Source of the DNA: Colius striatus | Taxonomy: Eukaryota; Chordata; Aves; Coliiformes; Coliidae | Reading direction: 5' to 3' | Assembly (NCBI RefSeq): GCF_028858725.1 | Contig: NC_084760.1 | Coordinates: 58,429,367 to 58,493,366 of the forward strand | Length of the DNA: 64,000 nt | Shown here: positions 37,854 to 51,900 of the stretch, one piece after another | Numbering within the stretch: position 1 is the stretch's first letter | How the letters are laid out: each line of letters starts with the position of its first letter | Position numbers and translations under genes: made by a program | Notes under the pieces: generated by a model | What the model saw: the letters and a program-made list of their open reading frames with translations, nothing else | Database searches by the model: none | Told to the model about the DNA's origin: nothing

Positions 37854-39324
37854 GAGTATATACTGCTCATATTAAGTAAACCTGGTAATAATATCTATAG
37901 AGTGAAAATAATAGCATAAAAATTACAAGGTTGATATTTTTAATATATATAGAATGTCCTGAGGTACTCAAATGGTATCATGGGAAGTGTTAAATATCAG
38001 TATGTATTTTCTGTCTATTCTGAAGCACTCCTTCTGTAGGTATTTCCATTTCTGGACAGAAACATTTTGTTGTCATTGAATTTCACGTGAAAGTTACATC
38101 CTTGTGAGACATACAATTAGGATTTTCATTTTTCTTTAAATTTAATTAAATACAGATAAGAATCTGAAGAAAAGAATTACACAAAATGCAAAGGTTGTGG
38201 TTCATTTACAAATTACATAAGAAATTACCCCATTTATCTGGTATTTATAAAATTTTTATTCTGTCTAAAACAATTTATTGAGACACCAAACAGTGCTGCT
38301 TGGTGGGGTTTTTTGTTTGTTTTGGTTTCCCAGGTTTCCTAGTTTGTTGGGTTTTTTTATTTTTTTAAAAAGTTTGTTTGGTTTTCCTTGTAAATTAGTC
38401 AGGGTTTCATGCAGCTATCTTAAACAAGAGAAGTGTAAGCAAGTTTAGGAACAGAGACATACCTCCGGATACAGAACCACTTTATTTGCTTGTAGATAGT
38501 TAGAGAGGAATTGTCCACTTTTACCTAATGGCTTCTAACAGCAGTAGAAAGAATCCCATTTTCAGATCTCTCATCTGCCAGACATATCACATCTGCAGGT
38601 CAGACAAAATTAAATACTAGTTTAAAATGTTCTTTCACAGTTAAACAAAAGAACTTAAAAAATAATGTAAAATCTATTTTAAAACATAACTTTCAAGTGG
38701 TTTGAATCCACTGCTTTCCTACTGACTACCAAATAGAAATGCAAGGGGGTTTATATGTTTCTAGAAACATCTGAATTTTAATAAGATAATTATGTTCAGT
38801 CTCTCAAGGTTGGTATACTATTTGTTTCAAACAAATATATTATTGATCTCTGACATATAGCACAGCACAGGACAACACAGAGTGTCATTGTACAATATTT
38901 ATTATTAATTATCTGTAATGCTGTGTATTTATAATACTGTTTATAGATCCTATCAGCTACCTTTGGAATAAGTGTCTTAAGATTAAATAATAGGAGACAG
39001 TGTCTTTTTAAAACGTTTAGAGTTTAATGAGAAAAGACAGAGACTTGGCAATTTGAAAGTATATTTTACTTCATCTACTGACCAGGGATTTTTCATTCTA
39101 TATGTTTCCTACATTTTTGCTTTTTGCAGTCAGTAGGACAAATTGTGCTGACAGTTACATTACTATATATCTACTGTCTGTTTTATTGAAATAAATAATT
39201 AGCAAAGGAAGACGTATCAAATCTGATTTTATTATTACATTAAAAGCTGCTGTCAAATGACTGCAGCAAATTTCATACTTATTGTGCAACTTCTAGGCCA
39301 TCAGAAATAAGCAGTAAAGGCAAG

Positions 39325-39369
39325 AAATGAGAACTGGACTCAGTCAAAGGACAGTCCAGTTCTTCATTT
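39325..39369. repeat. Near-perfect 16-bp inverted repeat (hairpin)
   Basis: AAATGAGAACTGGACT (39325-39340) pairs with AGTCCAGTTCTTCATTT (39353-39369), apart from one bulged T at 39364. The loop is 12 nt. Its function is unknown, and the stem is short for a microRNA precursor. Confidence 0.85.
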
Positions 39370-42300
39370 TTCCCACATACTACTTCTGCTAGACACTCTT
39401 TGTACAGATGTTCCATATCCAAACAAGCTAATATTACAAGTTAAATTAAACCTTATGTCTTATCTTAGGAAAGAGTTCCTGATTTGTGGTAGGCCTGTAA
39501 GTATGGTTATCATTGGGCTATTCACCTATTTCTGTGTCAGTACCTAAAAAGAAATTTTTTTTTTCTCCTTGTTGTTAGGCTGTGATTCATAAGCTTGACA
39601 GAACTAAATTTCAGGAACTGGAAGAGTGTTGGGTGGGCTTGGAAAAGATGTTTTTCTTGTTCAGTAGGATTTCACAGTGCAGCTGCTTATGTCTGAGAGA
39701 ACCGTGCCTTCAGTTACCACTTGCTTTGTCCATGTTTTTTTCCAAAACTATTTGTAAAATCCTTCAGGTTATTCAAGGACAATGTTTCAGGTCAGCAAAG
39801 AAAAGTGATTCAACAAAATAGTTTCTCAACTCCACATGCTTTTATCTTACATAGTAATGTATTTACAGGTCTTTTTATGCAATAGTCAATCCTATCTCTT
39901 CTGTATAATCTCACTTTCACTGTGACACACAGGTTTAGTTCAAGTACTGGGATAGCAGCATGTCATGGCTACTTAGCATCCTCCTTCACAAGGGAGAAGA
40001 TCTCTCTCCATATAAAAGGTATTTGAACTGATCACAATTTTAGTCACAAGGCTAGCTGGGGCAAATACAACACTTTTAAATATGTAAGACATTTTCTCTA
40101 GAATAAATGTCTGCTTAGAGGACATGCACTCCTATTACTTCCCATAATAGGATCATTTTATAGCTAAAGGGCTTTTTCAGTCTTTCCATGTCAATGCATT
40201 AGGTCTATGTGTAAACCTGGGACCATGAAAATTTGAGAGTTAGGCGAAGATAGATCTGTGGTGTATTCAGCACAGAAACTCTATGATGGAGTGACCAGGA
40301 ATGCAGGTGTATTGCTGAGTGCCCATGTAGAACAGTTTAAGTATATCCTCTTTAAGTCTCATTCTCCAGCACAAACTCAATAGGATCCTTTTAGGTAAAG
40401 AAGTGCTGCTTTTTTTTTTTTTAATTAGTCTATCAGTACTGCCTGAAAGACTTTAAACTAAAATAAAGGTGACAGCACAAAATGAAAAAAATAGCTGAAT
40501 CAAAAGAGTGTTCAGTTTGACAGGCATATCCAGAAAAAATATCACAGATTATTCATTCACCTTTTGTCCTGTGTAGCTTAATGGTGGCTGAGATTGCTGA
40601 TTTTTTTTGTAGTGAAATAAGGATTTCAGTTTTGGTACTGTAGATCCGTAATAGAAACTTCTGCAATGTTTTTTTTTTTTTTTCCCCACACTTGTGTTCT
40701 GCTAATTCAGCAGAGAGCACTTACCTACATAAAGTTAGTGAAAAATACATCACCAATTGCCTTAATTATGTTCATCCATATCCCCAGTCACTAGGGAGCC
40801 TCTGTTGCAGGAGGATTTGGAGAACCTGTCCCAGCAATTAGGAAGTCCTACACAGTGCGTCCACTCATAGGTGAGGCCTCCCAAGTCGCTGCAAGAGGGT
40901 CCATCTTCTTATATTATTGAATAAACAAGTTACATAACCTCTAATACAGGAACATCTGGTTTCACACTTTGTTGCGATACCACTCAGAGCTTGGCCAGGG
41001 CTCAGAGAGGAACCAAGGGAGTTTCTTTATCTATTTAGCTTTGATCACGTATTTTCACACAAGACTAGACACATGGTTGGACAGCTTTGACAGCTTGTCT
41101 CTGAACAAGCAAAGGAATATATTCTCACAGCATCTATCTTCACTAATAATTATATTCAGTCAAAGCTATATCTTTCACTAATAATCACACTTATTTCACT
41201 AATAATCAGAATCTAAGTTTACATAATGTTTGGTTGGGAGGTTCATCTAGAGGTCAACTTTAGTTTGAGGTCTGTTGCTCAGGCCTCAGCACTTCAATTT
41301 GTAACTGATGCTTCTTATGAATGCTCAGGTTTCTTATCAAAATTCGTTTTCTCCAGATGTTTCTGCTAATTACACAAATTTGAAAGCAAACACAGAAAAG
41401 GTATAGCTGATTATGAAACACCACATCAGTAGCTGATTGTGTTTTTCTGTAAAGGTTTCTTCACATTCACATTCACATACATTTATTTGTATGATTTTGT
41501 ATGTCCTGTATTGTTACTTGCTCTCTGACAACTCTTGAAATAATTATTCAAAATCATGTTCATGCATGAAAATATCTGTATGAGTGTAAATGTGTGTGGC
41601 ACTTTAGAAGTGTATGAAAGACAAGGTCCTTCACCATAAGATAAACTCTAAACTAGAGAGAAAATAATTAGTTTAATACCAATTTAAAATAAAAAGGAAA
41701 CAATGGAGCAATTAAAACACTGAACAGATTGGTACTGAAAAGTTTATTGAAAGAACTTGATCATTGGCCAGAATTTGGGGAAGAGAGTTCTTGTCAGGGA
41801 AGGGGAAGAAGCTATTCAAAACCTAAGAGACATACAAAAAATTAAGTCAATAGTGGGGGGGGATAAAAGAAACAGTAGAAAAGAGGATTGTAAGAAACAT
41901 ACATCTGCATGGTGCAAGTAAGAGAAAATAAGAACAGGCATAGAGACACAAAGGAAACTGGAAAGGTCAAGCTTTCAAGGGCAGGATGATATAGAGTGAA
42001 GAACTTTGTTACTTATTTATATAGAGTATTGCCTCAGACATGCCACAAAAATCTCCATATGTAACCAGAATAGTGAATCCTTTGAGTTTCTCAAAACTGC
42101 TATGTGCCAAGATTTCTCCTGTTTTTTGCAATAGAGAATCAGTTTTTGCAATTTTCATAAGATATTCTGTTGGAAAAATAAATGTAATTTGTGAGGGTCA
42201 GAAAGAATTCCAAGGAAAAAGACAAAGACACTTCTCAGGACTGGCTATTTAAGCATATGCCAGAGATGACCTTCAAGGAATAAATGGTCTTCAAATCAAG

Positions 42301-45300
42301 CAAGCTTGCAAGAGATACACGTCAGAAGTGGGCACTGACCTTTATTGAGGTCATTTGTACATACACATTATGATATAATCCTTTGCAGATTTTTCTTTCT
42401 TCCCATCAGCTAGCTCATTGAAGAGAAATCACCATTATCTAGGAATGAATTAGCTAAGGTGATTGATGATCTCAGGAAGAGACAAGATAGTCTTGCACCT
42501 AATGGAGAAATGTGTTTTCTCTGATGCAACAGTAAGTTAGAGCTTGGTGAGTTGCATCATATTTTTTATGCGGGTTAATATGGATGGAATTCCTCTGAGT
42601 GGCAGAGAAATTTTCTGAGCTACCCATTTAGGCCCCTTTCATATACATAGTAGAATAAAATAGGTACTTTAGAGAATGATTTGTCCCAGCCTAAAGCTGG
42701 CACCTGAAGCAGGTCAGATTGACCATTTTTTCCCCCTGTATATAAGTGAAATCAGGGATCATTAGTTTAGTTAGATACCTATCTGTACTATAGTCCTGTG
42801 AGGGCAGATGAGGTGGATTCCACACTGTGCATTTCCTGAATGCTCATTTCCATTTGTGAATAACTGCTGCTGCAATGTAGGCCATCTTAGTGCTCTCACT
42901 GGGTGCTGATTAAATTTGATATTCAAATTCATCAACATTTTTGTCTATTTTGCTGATACTCTGTGCTTTTGTTCAGACATGTAAATATCTGTAAATGAAA
43001 ATAATAAATCCTATTGCTAAATGTTACAGTAGAAAAAGATTCACTCTTATTAAAAAATAAATAAAGGAAAGGTTAAAACCTAATTTATTTGCAAGTAGTT
43101 TGCTCTCACTGATTTGGAAAGTTAGGTGCTTACATTTCTTAAATTATAGTGTTATGGATAGTAGAAATTTGCTGTTTCTGTGTTCAAGGCATGATTTTAA
43201 TGTTGTGCACTCTGTTTTATATGCAGTTCCACAGTGAGAATGAGGATTAAAAAGAGATTCTGAATGACTGTCTTTTATTTGGAGATCATTCCTTGAGCAA
43301 GAGATGAGATGGGTGTAAAAATATATGATAATGTGGTAAATGACTATTGTAATGATGTGTAAAGGAGCTAAATTAAGACTATAATAGCAAGTTATAGATA
43401 GCATTTACAGATTTCCAGCATTGCCTCTTCAAGCTTATTTTTTAAACAATTCTTGGAATACACTGTTTTGTAGAGGGACATTCACTTCATAGAACCAGAA
43501 AAGGATTTCAGGTGGTGGTGAATATGCCAAGTATCTGTCATACAGCTCATGTGGAAAATGTATCTATACAATAATTCAATGGCATATTTATTTTTCTGAA
43601 CAGATAAAAGAATAAAAATTTCACCTTAAACTTTAGTCACAATGGGAGAAGGTACTTTAACTCAGTTTTGTTTTTGTTGTGTTGAATTTAAATGACAGTT
43701 AAAAAAAAAAGTATGTATTTATACTCTAATTTTAGATGTTATGGTAAAAGAACTATCATGACCAACATACTGCCTTTTAATCCAGCAACCTATGTATTAA
43801 TAGCAAACACAAAGAATAGTAAACTGATAATCAATGATATAGGTGAGTGGACAGACAGTAACATCCAAATTCACTTTCTTATGAAATGAACTGTCAAGAC
43901 GAAAAAAATAAGAGTTTACTTATTGGAAATGCAACATACAGATGAAGTAATCTGCCACTTAGGATGAAGGATAGGGAAGACATAAAGCATGTCTACAAGA
44001 AAAAGGTGAAGCTGGTGGCTACGATTCAAGTTGAGACAGTTGCTAAGGGAAAAATCCATGATAATGAAGACCAGCAGACATAAGCAGTTCCTTATGTAGT
44101 ACATTAAATTATTATTTCCACTTCTTTAGAAATAACATGAAAACTATGCTGGATATTTTTCAACATATGTTCTGAAGCATAATAGGTTATTTACTTTGCC
44201 TTCAGGAAAGAAAATGTGTCTCCATCAGAGCTGCAATTTTCTGTGTTTATTTGTAGTCTCACAGGCCCAACTGTATTGCTTCATCAGCAAGTTCTGCTCA
44301 CTCAGTTCTCATCTGTAGTGTATACATTCAAGAGTTCATTCTTTAGAGAAACAATTTCTTATTATACATCTTAGTTATAGGTATTGCCTTCAAGGAATCC
44401 TATAGAGGAAGACGAAGGAGTAATTTATATGCATGGCATTATTGTCATCTGTTCATTTAATGTTACCTATGGAAACTATTACTTTGAGGAGTCGTAGTTA
44501 ACAGAGAAGATGACTTAGTGTTGTGGTGTTTACATCCACTTAGAAACGAAATATTTTACTCTCACTCTTGGTAAGATACATTTTAGACTTTGAAGGATGA
44601 TCAAGTGAAACATTCATCTAGTTCTATGACTTTCCTCACTGCGTTTTAAATTTAACTTTTGTGATACAAAGCTCAAATATGTAGATTAATAGTGAAATCA
44701 CACAGTCTCATAACACAGACATCTGTCTTTGTAAGTATATATGAAAAAAGAATGAATTGCAAAACATATCATTGCCCTTTGTGTTCACACATAAACAAAT
44801 GCTCTGAGATGCAAAACTTGGTGGTATTTTCCAGCAGAGTTTGATTATTAGCAGTTCTCTAGATTAGAATAATCAGTATGCAGTAATTAAATCCAAATAA
44901 TAGAAAATTTTACAGGTGGTTAAATCAGAATAATAAGAGAAAACAGCTGAATAGAACTCTGTTATTTGTTTCTATAAAACTGCTATGCTCTGGTTAGAAA
45001 TGCATCAAGCCTCATAGGTGGTCTATGTGTCCTGATTTTCACATTCAGTGGTGATCTTTCTTCAACAACTCAATCAAAACACAATATATTTAATTTCTTT
45101 TAACTATTTTAATGATTTTTTTTAAAGTGCTGCTCCTTCAGGAAGTGCCAGTGTTCAATGCCAAGGAGTATTTCTGATTAAATATAAATACCAAATGCAG
45201 GGCTATTCAAGTACCTGTGCTTAAGAGGTCCCATATGCAATCTTCATATTTTCACATTTTGTGCAACTATTGATCAGAGCACATGATAAATGAAATATAT

Positions 45301-45303
45301 TAT

Positions 45304-45760
45304 TTGTAATAGGATCATAGAATAATTTAGATCAAAAGGGAGTTCAGGAGGTTTCCAGTCCAAACTCCTCTTCAAAGCCAGGTCAGATGTGACGTCACAC
45401 AAGGTTGCCCAGGGATCTTTCCAGATGAGGATGAAAAACCTGCAAAGATGGAGACTACAAAACTTAAATGGGCAACCTGCTCCATTGCTAGGCTGTCATT
45501 GCTAGGCATTGCTAGGCTGTTTTCAAGGGAGAAAAGTTCCTTTTTATAGGCAGTCTGAACCTCTCATTCCATTTTTATTTCCATTTCTGTTGTCTTTTGG
45601 CTTCCCAATAATGCAACACAGCTAAGACCCTGTCTTAATTTTTCCTATAATCTCCCTGTAGGCATGGGAAGGCTGCTGTTGGGCGCTCTCTCTCCCCAGA
45701 GCCTCTAGAGCCTTCACTTTTCCACACTGAACAAACCCTGCTCCCTCAGCCACTGGCTTA
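45304..45760 (-). mobile_element. Old CR1 LINE fragment
   Basis: Diverged minus-strand CR1: AGGATCATAGAATAATTTAG, GGTTTCCAGTCCAAACTCC, AAGGTTGCCCAGGGATCTTT, GGCAACCTGCTCCATTGC, then TCCACACTGAACAAACCCTG and CTCCCTCAGCCACTGGCTTA. It contains a local triplication of CATTGCTAGG at 45483-45517. The upper boundary is uncertain and could reach about 45980. Confidence 0.7.
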
Positions 45761-48473
45761 TGTTCGGTTTGCTGCACATTAGGACCCCCAACCCCTCCCT
45801 GCAGAGCTGCTCCTCAGTCAGTCCTAACCTTCTTGATCTTCAAAGTCTTATTTGCAGTTTAAACAACTTGGATGATTTGAGCCTTTATCTCTGCAGGATC
45901 TCTATGAAGATCTTGTCAAACTTTTTCATATTCTCTGACACTGCAGCCTGCTCACATTCTCCTGCATAGGCCCTCAGCCAAAGTACATCCATACATCCAC
46001 TGCAGGCAAAGACACCATCTTCTGCCTCAGACCAGGGAGAGACACCAGGCCCTTCCTGCAACCCCAGACCTGAATGACCACTTCTGTCCTTCAGACCTCC
46101 GAGTCAAGGCTTCTGCTGTACCCTTAGTTTCTCCAGTTGGTTAGGCATTGTACCTAGTGGCACATGCCCAAGTTTATTGAGCAGACCCATGCTGTGTTAA
46201 GCAGCCATCCAGCTCCCTTTCATGCACTCTTCTGCACAAATTGCTGCATCTATTAGCTACTACTTGCTGGACTGTAGGTGTGGAGATTATATAGACCTTT
46301 TGTTAGCCGTAGCTTAATTGGTGTTTGCCACTCTGTTATCAGGAGTCAGTCGCAGACAAAAAGTCTAAGCACCTATTAAGGAGAAAAAAAGACTAGCAGG
46401 TTTTTTAATAAACCAAGCCGGCTAGAAGCAAAAACTAGTACCCACACTTTTCCAGCAGTAGTAGGCTCTCCAAAATTCTTAGACAAATTCCAGGAAGTCC
46501 TCCAACAATCTCAAACAATAAAAGCAGACCAGAAATTGCTATGTTAAGTGTTGTATCCATTAGCTGCCTCTGTTTTCCACACCCTGAACAGAGGGAGTGA
46601 AATTAAATAAATTAATATTACTTGTGCAGCTCTATAATGTTTATTTTTTGAATGAGTCTTCTGATTTATACTTTACTGGAGTGTACAGTATAAGGTATCC
46701 AGATAGATAAATAACTTTATCTGTCAAGCTAATTATCACAATGCAGTTTTGTATCTTTTACATGAGCAGAATGTCTCAATATTCTGCTTTTCTTAACACT
46801 GTTATAAAAGATGTACAGAATTCAGTGTTGAAAAACTTATCTCTCACATTGAACAACTAAGATGGTTTCTCTTAAGCAGACCATTATTAATTGTTTTCAG
46901 AACTATTTCAGAAGATTGATTCATGCATAAAAATGCATTTAGTCAAGGTTTTCAAGTTTCAGCAACTCTGCTTAAAAAAGCTTTATAATTTTCTTCTTGA
47001 AGAAAGATCTTTAATTACATTGGAGCAATAGAGTGGGATTTATGCATATATTCTAATTATGTACTAGTAAAATTGAAAAGCTCTTCGTTAAAACCATGTG
47101 GAGAAAAATCAGACACACGCCAGCACTTCATTACTGAGAACTTAAGAGGAATTGTGTGGTGGTTTATTATCAGTATTACATAAATAGAAGGGCACTCTAC
47201 ATATTGCATATGTCGACACAGTCTTTTAGATTACAAAATAGGCTGATTTTGAGAAAACAGAAGAGGATGTAAATTAACTCAATTAAACCAAAGCAATTAA
47301 TTCTACAGAGTGATCTTAGCACCTTACTACCTGTTTAGCAGAGCAAGCACAATAATAAAAGCGTTCCTGCTAAGTTAAATCTGTATATATATATCCATAT
47401 ACAGATACATATGAACAATATAAGATAAAAGATTAAGGTTCATTCAGCCACAACCTAATTAGATGTCAGCGATCATCAAATACTATGGTTAGCTCATGAA
47501 TTACATGCTTATAGCATGAGCCGAAGATATGACATGCTTTCTGTTTAAACATAAGCCATTATGATGAAGGGTTTTCTCATGTTGTAAACAAGGACAGCTG
47601 GTGTACAAGCTGTGTTACAACATGCTGAAATGGGAATACAATGGACTTATTGTTACTTATAAGATTGTGTATAAAGAATTTATTCATATTTTAAACACAG
47701 AATTACCAAGGACTTCTTGCCAAATTGCAGACACTCATGAACAATTCCCTTTGAGTCACAAGCACATGACTTTTCACTTCTTAGAGTCAGTCCACGAGAT
47801 GATAACATAATTAAGACTCATGAGGGGGTTGGGTACATACAACATGCAGCTGCTGATTCCAAGTTCATAGAAGGAAACTGAATAAACTTTCAATCTAAGC
47901 AGAGTAGGTGGGATAGCAGAAGTGAGAAATGAGTATTGAAATAATAGCACATCCCTATCGTGAGTCCTTCTCCTGAAACACACATTTGGCCATGTTTTTT
48001 TGTTGTGAAGATCCTTTATATTATACATTTACCCATAAAAAAAAAAAAAAGGATATTGCTGCATATTCTAAGTGAACTAGCTCATTAAATGCAAAGACAG
48101 ATGACACAGTGGTTTGATTATGGGGACTATTCCTTGTGGCTGTGTGTAAAATACCTAGCTCATTATTAGGTAAAAAAGCATTCTAAATTATGCATAGTGC
48201 ATGTATCACTGCATGATGAAACAACATAAACAATTTCTTAATATTTGCAATATCTCATTTCAACCTCTAAGTATTTTTAATGAGTGGTATTACTGAATGT
48301 TTTTAGGGCAACTTCAAAGTAGGACACATACGAATGACAGACTTTCGCAATCATCAGTTCCACTCTTATGGACAAATTTCTCATGTAATCTGTTTTTCAA
48401 ACATAACAAATTTTATTTTAAACTTCTAAGGTTTGTTGTCTAAATTATTCCTATGAGGAAAATTAAAAAACTA
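45761..48473. other. Unassigned sequence
   Basis: 45.8-46.3 kb is somewhat GC-richer and may be further decayed repeat. The rest is AT-rich with no gene or recognised repeat, apart from a TA-rich run near 47385-47410. Confidence 0.45.
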
Positions 48474-48985
48474 AAGAATGGTTGAGGTTGGAAGGGAACA
48501 TCGGAGGTCATCTGGTCCAATCTTTGTGCTCAAGAAGGGCCACCTGCAGATGGTTGCCCAGGGCTGTGTCCAGATACCTTCTGGATATCTCCAACGATGG
48601 AGACTCCACAACCTTCCTGAATAACTTATGCCAGTAGATGGTCCCCCTCACAGTAAACAAGTCTTTCTTGATGTTCAGACAGAACCTCCTCTGTTTCAGT
48701 TTGTGCCTGTTGCTTCTCGTCCTCTCACTGGGCACCACTTAATAGAGACCATCACATTCTTTTCTGCACCCTCTGTTTAGGTATTTACACACATTACTAA
48801 GATCTCCCCTCAGCCGTCTTATCTCTAGGCTAAACAGTTACACGTCTCCAGGTGTGGCCTCACCAGTGCTGAAGATCACCTCCCTTGACCTGGTGGCAAT
48901 ACTTTGTCTAATGCTGCGCAGCATATCATTAGCCTTGGCCACTGGAGCGCATTGTTGGCTCATGTTCAACATTGTATCCACATGG
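48474..48985 (-). mobile_element. CR1 LINE 3' fragment (older subfamily)
   Basis: GAATGGTTGAGGTTGGAAGG, GGAGGTCATCTGGTCCAATC and GGTTGCCCAGGGCTGTGTCC, then the ORF2 C-terminus on the minus strand (RTRSNRHKLKQRRFCLNIKK, FTVRGTIYWHKLF) and TGGCCTCACCAGTGCTGAAG. The octamer tail is lost. Confidence 0.88.
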
Positions 48986-51900
48986 AAACCAAGAGGAAAA
49001 AGGGTTGAAAAACAGTATTGGGCTTCATGCAATGTTCTATGTAAGCCAAAGGAATGGAAAAAGAAATGACCTACTGATATGGCCAGGACATATGACTCTT
49101 TTGTCTGGCAGATAGTCTCAATTTCTGAGATTTTTGATGAAAGAGAGTTGTCATTCATTTATAATGAAAGGAAGGTTTCCTTGGCATATGCAGAAAGTCT
49201 ATGATGAAAAGTAAATTGCTGTTGATTTAATGTAATACAATCACAGCATACTGCAATTGTAACATGGACTTTCACAATAAAGAGTTAAGTCATAAACACT
49301 GAAAACATGATGTGAATAACCTAACTTTCTTTTCCTAGACAGAGACCAGAAAAATATTTACTTTTATTAAAACTAGTTGTAATGGTGTACAATGTCTGTT
49401 TGTTTTAGAGTCAAATTTGGCCTTCTGAGGTAGATTTGTAAAGCAAACAGTTTTTCCCTCTCTAACAATTTCCATGTTTTTCTCTCTCTTTGGTTACCTC
49501 TCATCAAGCCCTATTCACCTGTAACTCTCATCATGAACAGACTTGGCTAAAGGTCTTTTTCTGAAGAGAGCTATGAATTAGAAATGTACCCAGAGATATA
49601 TCTAACTCCACACAAAGTTGTGTGCATTGTATCTTGACACAAGTTCATTGTATCTTGGCACAGAAGTAAAGGTCAGTTGCTCATTTCCCTAAATGTAGTG
49701 ATTTGGTAGTAGCACTTTGAATTCTATCATTGCAAGCAAAAGGCCTAGAAACTTTTATTTTAAAGGAAGGCTGAATATTCCCTTTATAATACTGCTGCTA
49801 AAGCAAGGCAGTGGTGAATCATGGTATCCTAATCCTAGAACAATTTAGTTCATTCAACACACGAACACAATATGGAAGTTAGTCACATATCTATATTCTT
49901 ATAAATAACTGGTTCCTTATTACTCATTTTTGTCCCACTGAGATTTTCTTATTTCACATAATTAGATAGTTTTCTTTCTTTCCTGAAGAAATGAGTATAA
50001 GCTGACTCTACATAGGCTAATGTAGGGCTACCTTTTGTCCCAGAGAAGAAACATCTCACTGCTGATTCTTACCAAAATCCAGGCCACAACTGTTCCAGAG
50101 AATAAACATCTCACTGCTGATTCTTACTTAAAATCCAGGCCACAAGCAGAAACCACAAGCTAACAGCCACCTATCATTGTGCTGCATAGAAAGATGAACT
50201 CCCTGTTTAGACACGGGAAATGTTTCTGATGTTTCTTCACAGTCCTCAGTGGAGCTCTTTTCTGCCTTGGAAACCTGTATTTCTTCAACTCTTCTCTTTC
50301 TCTACTGAACAGATGAGGAAGTGACCATCCTGTCCCTCATTGGTTTACTTCTTGGCACACTATGTGTCAAACTATCCCAGAAAACACGCAAAAGAAAATG
50401 TAGATGAGCAAGGAACTGAGTTCTTCAGGCCTTCAGTCACCAGAGGTAATTCATTACTGAAGCCAGGCTGCCATTTGATAGCCAGGAATCTTCTTACCAG
50501 CATTGCTGCTCTGACACTATCCATTAAGGACAAATGCCAGCCTCATGAAGTTGGGCTTTCAAGCAGGTAAATGCTCCCATTCTATTAGTGGGCCTCCAAG
50601 AGACAGTGAGGCACCGCTGCTACATCTTGGGTTGCTGTTCCTTCTTCCAAATTTCATAATTAGGCTAATATGGAAAACAACTTGTTCCTCTCAGGAGATA
50701 AGTTTTAGTAGAGGAAGAGATTCTAACATTAGCAACTATTCCATGCTTATGTAGAGAGTTGGTATAAAATGGAACAGATTACTTGCACAGAGAAAATGGA
50801 TACAAGCCTGTTCTTCACGTATTGATGCCTCAAAATCCATCTCTCTGTCTGTCCCTTCTCATAGTCCCTGCAACAGGACACAAAACATGGCTTTCTGCTG
50901 AGTAATAGAAACCTCTTCTTATTCTAGGAGTTTTTAGCCTAGTAAAGGCCTTAGCGAAAATGATAAAAGAATAAAAGTTGGGGTAATATGTCCTGACTCT
51001 AGGCCCCAGGCTCAAGATAGCAGCAGAGGTGCAAGGGAAGATTGGGAAATGTGTGGGAAGTATCCTGCAGACAGATTTTTGCACTTGCTGTATGTGTGGG
51101 CAACCACCCACTATGCCTTATGTTAGGCACTGAATAGAATGACATTTTTCATTCAACTCTCACAGGACCTGGGCTTATCTAAAAAGAAAGCAATGCACAA
51201 CAGCAGGATGCTACATAAGGATGTGAGAGGGACTTTGGACTTGGTGCAATGAAACATTTTACAAATAAGAGTAAATTAGAAAGTTATCTTTTTGAACAAG
51301 TGTTCTTTCTATACTATAGACAGCACAGTCAAACTACTGCCTCTCTTTAAGACGAGTGATACAAGATAGGAGAAGAGATATAGAAAAGACAAGAGTGTAC
51401 TCATAAGATAAGGCAAGTAGAATCAGTGTAAGTGCAGATACTGTTATGGATAATATTTACTCATAGAACAACAACATTGCAAGTTTATTAATACAGAATC
51501 GTATGCACAAAGGTCTGGGAAAAATACATTCTTACTGGAAATATGTGAGAAGAATTCCTCATTTGCTTTCTGTAGGTTGTAAAGGGCATATGCCACCAAA
51601 TCAGTATCATATGGAGCTCTGGTGGACCTTAGCACTAAACATTCATCAATGGCAAATAAGTATCAATGCCGACAATGAAGGTAAGAACTGTCATGCAATG
51701 CATATCAATATAGTAGGATGTCGCTGTTTCAAAAATCTTAGGCATTGTAAACATGGCTGACAGCTCTAATGCTGATGTGATGTGATTAAGAGACTCTAAA
51801 GTATAGTGAGCAGTTGTTTCTTTCAGTTGCTTATACTAGTCACGGATACTTTTCCCTTGGTGCTGGAAGGAATGTGTACCTGCCTAGAGCCTAGAACAGC

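Larger units (their letters stand above)
36141..45303. other. 5' flank of the SLC32A1-like gene, unassigned
   Basis: Presumed promoter and upstream region of the minus-strand transporter. It is AT-rich and CpG-poor, with poly-T runs at about 36183-36196 and 36221-36235 (poly-A upstream of the ATG on the gene strand). I found no convincing TATA box or CpG island. Two inverted repeats (37.8 and 39.3 kb) are listed separately. No other gene or recognised repeat. Confidence 0.5.
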
